From an uncultured bacterium (lineage in GTDB: Bacteria > Hydrogenedentota > Hydrogenedentia > Hydrogenedentales > CAITNO01): DNA of 13,392 nucleotides. The notes under the pieces are model-generated. The model did no database searches. It had not been told where the DNA came from and worked only from the letters and a program-made list of their open reading frames with translations. Positions 6,791-13,392 of the stretch are shown here, one piece after another. Both the position numbers and the translations under genes were made by a program. Positions within the stretch are counted from its first letter, which is position 1; each line of letters opens with the position of its first letter. The stretch spans positions 1-13,392 of the forward strand of contig CALDSM010000217.1 in NCBI GenBank assembly GCA_937923585.1, written 5' to 3'.

Positions 6791-6870
6791 GCGGTGGAAC
6801 CGGTGGTCCCGGGGCTAACGCTCCGGGCTATTTTTGTACCGCGCCTGCGGCGCTCCGAACAGGCCACCGC
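6791..6870. repeat. REP-like palindromic element with a closing stem and two hairpins
   Basis: GCGGTGG (6791-6797) pairs perfectly with CCACCGC (6864-6870). Inside are CCCGGGGC/GCTCCGGG (6808-6815/6820-6827, 8 pairs including one G-T, tetraloop TAAC) and GCGCC/GGCGC (6841-6845/6849-6853). Together they form a three-way junction. The core phrase CCCGGGGCTAACGCTCCGGG closely resembles intergenic palindromes I recall as common in planctomycete-like genomes, the kind spread by REP-associated tyrosine transposases. It follows the stop codon of the MocA-type gene by 12 bases. The T-rich stretch lies on the plus-strand side of the first hairpin, the wrong side to terminate that gene. No second copy is present in this window. 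Confidence 0.55.
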
Positions 6871-6882
6871 TATTTCAAAGCG

Positions 6883-8202
6883 TCAAATATTCCATCCCGG
6901 CCGTCGGGCGTAGGACAGCAGGCGGTTGGCCTGCTCGTCTTTTGGGAAGACTTCCTTCACCGGGTCCCAGGCCATCTTGCGCTTGAGCTGCGAGGCGATG
7001 CCTGCGAGCAGGCAGAGGTTCATGGAATGGCGCGCGGTCTCGGCGTTGCAGATGGTCTGTTTGCGGGTGCGTATGCATTCGAGGAAATTGCCGGCGTGGA
7101 TCGGGCTGTGGTAGGGGCGCTCGTCGGTGGGCTTGAGCTGGATGTTGAGCGTCTCCTTTGGTTTGGCCGTGATGTTCTCGCGATCCACGGCGATGTAGCC
7201 GTCGGTGCCGACGTAGCAGGCGCCGCCGACGGCGCCGACTTCTTCGCCGGGATACTTGCAGCAGTGGATGGCCAGGCCGTTTTCGTAACGCAGCACGGCG
7301 TGGTCCTTTTCGTAGTCCAATTCGGCCGGGCCGGCGTGCTCCTTTTCCACGGCCCACTGCACGACGTCGAAGTGGTGCGGGCCCCAGTTGGGGTCGCCGT
7401 AGGCGAACAGCCCGCAGTTGGCATTGCCGCCGTTGTAGGGCTGCCAGGGGCCGGGCCCGACGTAGATGTCCCAGTCGAATCCCTCGGGGATGGGGATGCC
7501 GGGGGAGGTCACGTCCTGCATGTTTGCGGCGAAGCCGCCGCCGGGGTTGTAGGAATAGATCTCTTTCAGTTCCCCGATGTACCCGTTGCGGACCAGCTCA
7601 ATGGCGCGGCGGAACTTGCCGCCGTATTCGGCCTCGGAGCGCTGCTGTGTGCCCGCCTGGTAGACGCGCCGGTAGCGTTTCTGCGCTTCGGCGAGCAGGC
7701 GGCCCTCCTCGACGGTGATGCAGATCGGCTTTTCGCTGTACACGTCCTTGCCGTTCTTCATCGCCGTGATGGCCATGGGCGCGTGCCAGTGGAAGGGCAA
7801 CGCCATCAGCACGGCGTCAATGTCGGGCCGCGCGAGCATTTCGCGGTAGTCGAGGTAGGCCTGGCAGGACTTGTAGGAGCCCGTGCCGGCCAGTTGCGCG
7901 TAGTGGTTGTTGACGCGCTCCGTGGCTGTGTCGCGCTTCTTGGGCCACAGGTCGCAGACGCCCAGCACCTGGACCTCTTTCCGTCCGAGGTAGCCGCCGG
8001 CCACATAGGTCCAGGAACCGCCGAAGAGGTGGCCCGAGCCCTGGCCGCCCTGGCCGATGAAGCCCATCGTAATGCGCTCACTGGGGGCCACGGCCCCGTC
8101 TTTGCCAAGCGCCTGTGCGGGAATGATGACCGGCGCCGCCGAGGCGGCCAATACGGAAGCGATGAAACTGCGGCGCGAAAGGGTTGAGTTCTTCTCGTTC
8201 AT
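6883..8202 (-). CDS. Tat-exported Gfo/Idh/MocA family oxidoreductase
   Basis: 439 residues. The N-terminus has a twin-arginine signal (S9-R10-R11-S12-F13-I14, then a hydrophobic stretch ending near PAQA). A Rossmann domain follows with G50-Q-G-G-Q-G55 for NAD(P), and the family motif E157-K158-P159 carries the lysine that contacts cofactor and substrate. The C-terminal alpha/beta domain contains GPHHFD (274-279), with the His and Asp positions typical of these enzymes. Members oxidise or reduce sugars, inositols and related polyols; the substrate here cannot be told. Tat export implies the protein is folded with its cofactor before leaving the cytoplasm, as in glucose-fructose oxidoreductase. 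AGGAGAG (8213-8207) sits just before the ATG. The upstream gene on the same strand ends 81 bases away, with a strong hairpin between them, so co-transcription is doubtful. Confidence 0.93.
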   Translation of the reverse strand: MNEKNSTLSRRSFIASVLAASAAPVIIPAQALGKDGAVAPSERITMGFIGQGGQGSGHLFGGSWTYVAGGYLGRKEVQVLGVCDLWPKKRDTATERVNNHYAQLAGTGSYKSCQAYLDYREMLARPDIDAVLMALPFHWHAPMAITAMKNGKDVYSEKPICITVEEGRLLAEAQKRYRRVYQAGTQQRSEAEYGGKFRRAIELVRNGYIGELKEIYSYNPGGGFAANMQDVTSPGIPIPEGFDWDIYVGPGPWQPYNGGNANCGLFAYGDPNWGPHHFDVVQWAVEKEHAGPAELDYEKDHAVLRYENGLAIHCCKYPGEEVGAVGGACYVGTDGYIAVDRENITAKPKETLNIQLKPTDERPYHSPIHAGNFLECIRTRKQTICNAETARHSMNLCLLAGIASQLKRKMAWDPVKEVFPKDEQANRLLSYARRPGWNI

Positions 8203-8224
8203 TTGTCTCTCCTATTCAATGGCC

Positions 8225-8285
8225 GAAAAAACCAGGGACAGACCCGTCTCCGCTGCGCTGCGCTTGGGTCAGTCCCGGTTTTTTC
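8225..8285 (-). terminator. Long near-symmetrical hairpin at the end of the HEAT/FG-GAP gene, likely terminator and possible repeat element
   Basis: The arms 8225-8245 and 8266-8285 pair over 19 positions: one outer G-C, six A-T, then CC/GG, GGGAC/GTCCC and GACCC/GGGTC. The only faults are one bulged A (8234) and one A-A mismatch (8240/8271). The loop is 20 bases with a GCTGC-type repeat. Each strand ends the stem in GGTTTTTTC, so termination could work in both directions. The outer end overlaps the TGA stop of the gene (8286-8284). The GGGACAGACCC core resembles dispersed palindromes known from many environmental genomes, so it may be a mobile repeat that serves as a terminator. Confidence 0.7.
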
Positions 8286-11200
8286 ACTTGTCCCTCTTCT
8301 GCAGAAACACATGGACGCCCTTCTTGTTCGAGACGACGATGTCCTGCAGTCCGTCGTCATCGAAGTCGCACACGTTAAACTGCGTGCCGACTCCGGAGTC
8401 CTTGTCAATCAGATGTTTCTTGTATTCGACCTTGCCCGGCTCGGTTCGCTGGAGTTCGAGCCAGAAAAGCTCCGACGGTTCCAGCGCGCCGGGATCGTGC
8501 TCGCCATGGGCGAAGTAGCGTTTGCCCGTGACCAGGTCCTGCTGCCCGTCATTGTTGATGTCGGAGAGAATCAGGGCGTGCGTCTCGGAACAGCTCTTGT
8601 CAATCTCATGCTGCGCGAAGGCAGTCCCGTCCGCGCTCTGCTCGAACCACCACACGCCATAGTCATGGGCCGAACTGGTGATCACGTCGTTCTTCCCGTC
8701 GCCGTTGACGTCATAGACAATCATGTCGGCGCAGTCCGGCCCCAGTTTGGCCAGGTGGCCGCCCCAGTCCGGACGGGTGCGATCCGCAGGCCCTTCCCAC
8801 CAGCACCCGGTGGTAAGCAAGTCCATGATTCCGTCGCCGTTGACGTCGCCGACCCCCGTGCCGTGCCCGAACTTGGCAAACGATTCCAGCATGCCCGAGA
8901 CCGGATAGGCCAGCCACGGCGTCGTCTTGTCCTGTCCCGGTTTGAACCAGGTGATGCGGCCGTTCATGGCGAAGACGGGCACGGGTTTGCCCTCGCCCCC
9001 GAGGTCGGCGAAGAGCACCGTTTCGCCGCAGGCCTCGGTGGCCAGCAGGTATTCCTGCCAATGCTCCGCAGTGGCGCCCGGATTGCGGTACCAGTAGGCG
9101 GGCGCGCCGGGGAATCCGACGACGATCAGGTCCGGCCAGCCGTCCTTGTCCACATCGGAGGCAAAGCAGGCAAAGGCCCGGCTGTAGGCGGCGGCGGGGT
9201 CGTACTTCTCCGGCTTGCGGATTTCGCGGACCTTCCAATCCGGCGCCTCATACCACACATCGCCGACCAGGAGATCGTTCAGGCCGTCCCGGTTGACATC
9301 GGCCACGGCCACGCCTTCCGAGCGGAACTCCCTGTCAACGACGACATGGTCAAAGCGAACCTTGTCGCCGGACACCGTAACGGCGTTCAGCGCCTTCTTG
9401 ACGTCCGTGAGCGGCTGCATGGCGGCCTTGGGAAGTTCGGCCTTCTGCGCGGCGGCCATTGCCTTTGGCGCCACCGCGGCGATTTCGTCGCGGTTTGTCT
9501 GCACCAGTTCCCGGGCGATCTGCCCCCAGGCCACCGACGCCTCCGCCCCCACCTCGGCGGAATCAAGATAGGCCTCGACGGTCTTCAATGCGCCCATGGT
9601 GCGGCAGCCGCCCAGGGGGCCAAGGATTAGCCGCTTTTCCTCGGGGCGTTCGGCCAGGGCCAGCGCCTTGGTCAGCGTGTCTTCGCGGACCGCCGCATCC
9701 GTGTCTTTCCTGGAGGCCAGCCGCGCAATGCCGCGAAACGCGAGCACCCGGTGGCTGAGGTCGGACGTGCTGCCCAGCAGGTTCATCAGGCAGGGCAGCG
9801 CGTCGGGGCTGTCGGAACCGGCCAGCGCGCGAATGGCGGCATCCTTCTCCGTCGCATCCGCGCCGCGCGTGGCGTTGTCGAGCGCCTGCATGAGTCTCTC
9901 ATTGCGCACGCTTCCGCACACGTCCAGCAGGGCGCAGCGTGATGCGGCGGTGCCGCCCTTGAGTCCGGCCAAAACGCCGTCGGCGAACGCATCGGGCGCG
10001 CCCAGACGCTTGCCGAGCGCAACCAGCGCGCGCTGCGCCGCCGCGCGGCCCTTGTCCTCGTCGGCCCGTTCCACGGCCTGGCATAGCAGCGTCGCATCGT
10101 CGGCCGTGCCGACTTCGCCCAGCGCCTGCGCCGCCGCCGCGCGCACGCCCGCATCGCCGCTCTTGACCAGGTCACGAAGGGCCGGCGTCACGGCCTCCTC
10201 ACGGCGCTGTCCCATCACATTGGCGAGCACCGCCGTTTCGGCGGCGTCGGCGCCCTTCATCCGGTCCAGCAGCGCCCTGGAAACGTCCGGCGCATTGATC
10301 TGCGCCAGCGTCTGCATCGCGGCACCGGCATTGGGCTCCCTGCCCTGCGCCGCCGCAGCCACCAGGGCGGGAACAGACGCACCGTTGCCAACCAGGGCCA
10401 GCGCCCTGATGGCGGCCAGCGAAATGCCCGCGTCGGCGTCGGCCACAAAGGGCGCCAGCGCGGGTGCGATACCTTTGTCGCCGCGCTGCGCCAGGGCTTC
10501 AATGAGTCCCGGCAGCGCGCCTTTGTTTGCCGTGTCCAGCAGTGCGCCGCATTCCTTCGTGATGCCGCGCCCCCCGATTTCGCGCACCGACGGCAACGCC
10601 GCGTCCCACAGGTCCGGCTCGTCGCTTTGCAGCGCCCTGGCAATCAGCGCCTTCGCTTTCCCGCCGCTGGTGCGGATCATGCCGCTGTACGCGGCCGTGC
10701 CCACAAAGCCCGTCGGGCAGATTTCGTGGATTTCGGTGTACAGTTTTCGTGCGGCCCGGTCGCCCGTTTTCTCCGCGCAGCACAGCAGCGCATCCAGTGC
10801 CACCGCCTGCAACTTGCCCGTTCCGTTCTTGGCGACCGGTTTCAATGCGGCGACAGCGTCTTTTCCGCCGATCTTGCCGAGCGCCACCACGGCAGCGTCC
10901 GCAATGAGCGGGTCCGCGTCATTCACAAAGGGCGTCACCCGCCTTGCGTCTTCCGGTTTCTTTCCCGCGCCCAGGCTTTCAATGATGCCCGCCTTCACCG
11001 CGCCTGCGGTCGAGCCCAGCGCATCGCAGAGCGCCTGGTGCGCTTCCGGATAGCCCATGGCGGCCAGCGCCAGCCGTGCCGCGCCGGACAGTTTCTCGTC
11101 CTTCAGGCAGGCGGCCAGCGCAGGAACGCACTTCACGGTGCCGACCTTTGCCAGTTGCGCGCAGGCCTTCTCCTTGCCCGCCACGAGGCCGGGCCGGCTC

Positions 11201-11841
11201 AGCGCGGCCAGCAGGAACTTCTCCTCGTCCATGCCCACCACCCAGACGGGCACCTCGCCCACGTTCTCGCCGCAGGCGGCGGAAAGCGTGAGCGCGATGA
11301 GGTTGATGGTGACCACCGCATCCGTGTTGGCGATTTCCACGGCGGTCAGGGGCGATTCCGGATGGGGGTTCTGGACGGAGAAACGCCAGAACCCTATCTT
11401 CTGCTCCGTGTTCTCGCCGGTCTTGAACGCATCCGTGTGGGCCAGCGCCGCAAAGGCAAGCGTCCCCGGCTTCCACCAGTCGTGGATGTTCAGGCCGCTC
11501 GTCAGCGGAATCTCCACCTTCTTTCCGTCGGCATACACCAGCGTGTAGGCCCCGATACGGTCCCCGGCGTTCTCCGTGAAATGCAGGAAGTGGAGGGCGG
11601 CCGCGGTCGTCGGCGGGAGTTCAACGCGCTGCTGTTTCCCTGCCTTGACTTTGACCAGGGCATCCTTAAGCTCAAAGGATATGCCGTCAATGCTGTTTGG
11701 CCCCAGCGGAATCTTGTTAAACAGCCCGTGGAATCCCGGTTCACTCACCGCGCCCAGGTCCACCGGACCCGGTTCGGCGCCTGCGGCCAGCGGCGAAACC
11801 ATCAGTGCAAACAGCACACCAAGACAGCGCATGCGTCCCAT
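8284..11841 (-). CDS. Large secreted HEAT-repeat / FG-GAP (VCBS) beta-propeller protein
   Basis: 1185 residues with a Sec signal peptide (cleavage expected after AGA, A22). Residues about 25-200 form a beta-rich domain I cannot name. Residues about 205-815 are a long run of Ala/Leu-rich helical pairs typical of HEAT or PBS-lyase-type repeats. The C-terminus carries FG-GAP units with calcium loops: DVNRDGLND (from 848), DVDKDGWPD (896), a degenerate DLGGEGKP (946), DVNGDGIMD (999), DVNGDGKND (1044), DINNDGQQD (1094) and DFDDDGLQD (1159). Seven units at about 50-residue spacing suggest a seven-bladed propeller. No CxxCH heme site is present, unlike many planctomycete HEAT proteins. The likely role is binding or scaffolding outside the cytoplasm. 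GGAGA (11855-11851) lies 9 bases before the ATG. The stop codon overlaps the hairpin at 8225-8285. Confidence 0.85.
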   Translation of the reverse strand: MGRMRCLGVLFALMVSPLAAGAEPGPVDLGAVSEPGFHGLFNKIPLGPNSIDGISFELKDALVKVKAGKQQRVELPPTTAAALHFLHFTENAGDRIGAYTLVYADGKKVEIPLTSGLNIHDWWKPGTLAFAALAHTDAFKTGENTEQKIGFWRFSVQNPHPESPLTAVEIANTDAVVTINLIALTLSAACGENVGEVPVWVVGMDEEKFLLAALSRPGLVAGKEKACAQLAKVGTVKCVPALAACLKDEKLSGAARLALAAMGYPEAHQALCDALGSTAGAVKAGIIESLGAGKKPEDARRVTPFVNDADPLIADAAVVALGKIGGKDAVAALKPVAKNGTGKLQAVALDALLCCAEKTGDRAARKLYTEIHEICPTGFVGTAAYSGMIRTSGGKAKALIARALQSDEPDLWDAALPSVREIGGRGITKECGALLDTANKGALPGLIEALAQRGDKGIAPALAPFVADADAGISLAAIRALALVGNGASVPALVAAAAQGREPNAGAAMQTLAQINAPDVSRALLDRMKGADAAETAVLANVMGQRREEAVTPALRDLVKSGDAGVRAAAAQALGEVGTADDATLLCQAVERADEDKGRAAAQRALVALGKRLGAPDAFADGVLAGLKGGTAASRCALLDVCGSVRNERLMQALDNATRGADATEKDAAIRALAGSDSPDALPCLMNLLGSTSDLSHRVLAFRGIARLASRKDTDAAVREDTLTKALALAERPEEKRLILGPLGGCRTMGALKTVEAYLDSAEVGAEASVAWGQIARELVQTNRDEIAAVAPKAMAAAQKAELPKAAMQPLTDVKKALNAVTVSGDKVRFDHVVVDREFRSEGVAVADVNRDGLNDLLVGDVWYEAPDWKVREIRKPEKYDPAAAYSRAFACFASDVDKDGWPDLIVVGFPGAPAYWYRNPGATAEHWQEYLLATEACGETVLFADLGGEGKPVPVFAMNGRITWFKPGQDKTTPWLAYPVSGMLESFAKFGHGTGVGDVNGDGIMDLLTTGCWWEGPADRTRPDWGGHLAKLGPDCADMIVYDVNGDGKNDVITSSAHDYGVWWFEQSADGTAFAQHEIDKSCSETHALILSDINNDGQQDLVTGKRYFAHGEHDPGALEPSELFWLELQRTEPGKVEYKKHLIDKDSGVGTQFNVCDFDDDGLQDIVVSNKKGVHVFLQKRDK

Positions 11842-11933
11842 ATCTTCATCTCTCCGGAAGTTGTTTTCGAGGGCGGCCCGTCCGACAAAACCGGACCGGG
11901 TGTCTTGAAAAGGGTCCTAGCAGATTAGGAGAC

Positions 11934-11963
11934 ATGATAGCACCAAGACGATGGGGGTGAAAA
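11934..11963 (-). promoter_or_regulatory. Weak promoter candidate upstream of the HEAT/FG-GAP gene
   Basis: On the minus strand TTTTCA (11963-11958) and TATCAT (11939-11934) are 18 bases apart; they match consensus at 4 and 5 of 6 positions. The leader would be about 85 bases and includes a possible bulged hairpin (11877-11884 with 11892-11900). The 147-base gap after the upstream gene leaves room for an independent promoter, but the -35 match is poor. Confidence 0.25.
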
Positions 11964-11988
11964 CGTTTCTGTTTTTTGGCCGGCAATC

Positions 11989-13346
11989 TCACGAATAGGC
12001 AAAATACGCCGTGGCTCTGCATGCGGTGCCGCAGCGAACCCTCACCCAGTGCGCCGAGAAACCGTCCGGGAATTCGTGATGCCGGTACTGTCCGGCGGGA
12101 ACTGCGACGGTTTCATAGGGCGCCCAAGTCCCGTCGCCGAGAAAGTCCACATCCACCATGAACTGCACCTCCTGCGGCGCGTCATGCCGCAGATGCAGGC
12201 ATTTCTTGTCAAAGCCCGTCATCAGATAGGGGTCGGATGCCGCGCCGGCCGCGACCTCCGTGTCCTGCCAGGGTCCGCCCCAGCCCTTGGGCTTGCCCAT
12301 CTGCCAGAGCGCATCCATGTTGCCAAACCAGAACCCCGACTGCGGCTGACCCACGGCGTTGTCCGTCTGGTCGCCCGCCATGACAAAGAGTCCGCGCCAA
12401 TGGCAGAAATCGGGCACGATGCGCAGGTGGGTGCAGATGGGCCGGATGCCCCACACCTTTCCCCCGTACACCAGCGGGGGAAGTTCATAGAAGAGCCCGT
12501 GCAGGTCCATCAGGTACCGCTCCGTCTGCGCTTCGCGGATGCGCATCCACTCCGTGTTCCACGTGTGGTCGTAGGCCTGGCTTGCCTTGGGGAGCAGGTA
12601 GCGCGACCAGGTCCCGTCGTGGAGCACGCGGAGGATCGCGGACGACTTGCACCAACCGGTGGCATACAGGGTGTTCCCGTACCGGCTTCCCGCCCTGGGG
12701 TTCTGCTTTCCGGAAACCTCGACAAAGGGATTGCGCTCCAGCACGGTCCATGTCTTCCCGTCCCACTCGGCCAGACAGCCCGACGCGCGTTTGCCCAGAT
12801 ACTCCTCTTCCTCGTAGGTGTTGTTGGCCACCACCACCCGGCCCTGCGCCGAAAAGCATCCCTTGAAATGCGGCTGGCCCCCGATGCCGAGTTCCTTCAC
12901 CAGGTCCGCCAACTGCCGCGCCTCCAGCGTCTTCAGGTCCACCTCGAAAAACAGGCCCTCCATAGTGAGGAAATAGGCCATCGTCCCGGGGTGCTCCAGG
13001 TGCCGTGCCGTGGCCGTCAGCCGGTGCGACTTCAGCGCCTCAATGGTGCGCACCCCGCCCTTGGCGTCTATCACGTGCGGACCGATGATCGCCTGTTCCG
13101 TTTCCCAGTGCACCATGCGGTTGGCAAAGGTTCCCGTCACCGACTCGGGATGGAGCCGCATGGTCATGTCGTCGCTGATTTCGTAGAGGCCTATGCCCTT
13201 CCCCTTGATGTGCGCCACATATCCGACGGCCCATAATTTGTCCGCCCAGGGAATAAGCGCCCCGATGCCGGTTTCACTGTTGCTCCCGACGCCGGGCGCA
13301 TACACCGGTTGTTCGCCGCCGACGACATCGGGGTGGACGATTTCCA
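11989..13346 (-). CDS. Uncharacterised probable beta-propeller-like protein, N-terminus missing
   Basis: 451 genuine residues are visible, from EIVHPD to the TGA at 11991-11989; the true start lies off the contig. The open frame seems to begin with MTGVQTCALPI, but those residues and the next Leu codon are adapter sequence. I do not recognise a named family. The text is rich in Trp, Gly and aromatic strands (WADKLWAVGYV, CLAEWDGKTWTVLE, FWFGNMDALWQMGKP), like proteins with repeated WD- or kelch-like blades, and the C-terminus (about the last 75 residues) looks like a separate beta-sandwich. Conserved-looking blocks are YLGKRASGC and WGIRPICTHLRIVPDFC. I recall similar hypothetical proteins in planctomycete-type genomes. 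Export is likely from context but cannot be tested because the N-terminus is absent. No function is assigned. Confidence 0.75.
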
Positions 13347-13392
13347 AGATCGGAAGAGCACACGTCTGAACTCCAGTCACGATCAGATCTCG
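13347..13392 (+). other. Illumina TruSeq adapter plus index, not genomic sequence
   Basis: Positions 13347-13380 read as the 34-base TruSeq read 1 3' adapter (beginning AGATCGGAAGAGC, ending CCAGTCAC). They are followed by GATCAG (13381-13386), which is TruSeq index 9, and ATCTCG (13387-13392), the first bases of the following flow-cell sequence. The match is exact and in the correct order. Genomic sequence therefore ends at 13346. Confidence 0.98.

Larger units (their letters stand above)
6480..6882. other. Non-coding gap of about 400 bases with several palindromes
   Basis: I find no credible gene between the PQQ-like start and the MocA-type stop. Reading left to right it contains a pair of 9-base direct repeats (6633-6663), a hairpin CCCGTTT/AAACGGG with loop CATGA (6703-6709/6715-6721), a bulged hairpin CGACAGG/CCTGTGTCG (6742-6748/6762-6770), and the branched REP-like element (6791-6870). 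The PQQ-like promoter should lie in the left part, but I could not find a convincing -35/-10 pair on the minus strand. Confidence 0.6.

Noticed and set aside
6808..6836. Hairpin followed by CTATTTTTG read as a rho-independent terminator on the plus strand
   Set aside because: No plus-strand gene ends upstream of it, and for the minus-strand oxidoreductase gene the T run is on the wrong side. It fits better as part of the REP-like element.
8203..9630. 475-residue plus-strand open frame opposite the HEAT/FG-GAP gene
   Set aside because: It is the complement of a gene with clear FG-GAP calcium motifs. Its translation is low-complexity Val/Gly/Arg text without domains, as expected from GC-rich antisense.
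9596..11053. 485-residue plus-strand open frame rich in Ala and Ser
   Set aside because: Antisense shadow of the Ala-rich HEAT repeats; its composition mirrors the repeat codons and no ribosome binding site or domain is visible.
10627..11928. 433-residue plus-strand open frame
   Set aside because: Complement of the N-terminal half of the same minus-strand gene, with Arg/Gly/His-rich text and no motif.
12049..13236. 395-residue plus-strand open frame
   Set aside because: Complement of the truncated minus-strand gene; Arg/His/Pro-rich and featureless.
13348..13380. MTGVQTCALPI as the native start of the last protein
   Set aside because: These codons are exactly the reverse complement of the sequencing adapter.

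Overview
This is a GC-rich bacterial contig with no RNA genes, no CRISPR array and no transposase that I can see. Nearly every gene encodes an exported protein. The set comprises a GH42-like protein, a pseudopilin ending in an H-x-DG motif, a secreted TIM-barrel protein, a PQQ-type beta-propeller, a Tat-exported Gfo/Idh/MocA oxidoreductase and a giant HEAT plus FG-GAP protein. This combination is typical of Planctomycetota and relatives. The pseudopilin's wording most resembles Candidatus Hydrogenedentes (Hydrogenedentota), but that assignment is from memory of the families and is not proven.

Layout: positions 1-4472 hold three plus-strand genes (a GH42-like protein cut by the left edge, a pseudopilin with its own promoter, and a secreted glycoside-hydrolase-like protein). 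Positions 4541-5078 hold a BrnT/BrnA toxin-antitoxin pair, also on the plus strand, in visibly less GC-rich DNA, with a promoter that predicts a leaderless message. From 5208 to the right end all genes are on the minus strand: PQQ-like propeller, MocA-type oxidoreductase, HEAT/FG-GAP protein, and an uncharacterised protein cut at the right end. The 6480-6882 gap holds a structured REP-like palindromic element. A long near-perfect hairpin sits directly on the stop codon of the HEAT/FG-GAP gene.

The last 46 bases (13347-13392) are not biological. They are an Illumina TruSeq read adapter followed by index GATCAG. The apparent N-terminus of the last protein (MTGVQTCALPI) is translated adapter, and the true gene continues off the contig.

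The genes suggest carbohydrate or glycoconjugate processing outside the cytoplasm: two glycosidase-like proteins flanking a pseudopilin, and an exported sugar-type oxidoreductase with beta-propeller partners. I do not see a clearly new defence or mobile system. The points most worth a second look are the GH42-like protein with an intact cysteine site but an altered acid/base position, the leaderless BrnTA promoter with 22-bp-spaced repeats, the branched REP-like element, the stop-codon hairpin, and the HEAT plus seven-unit propeller protein.
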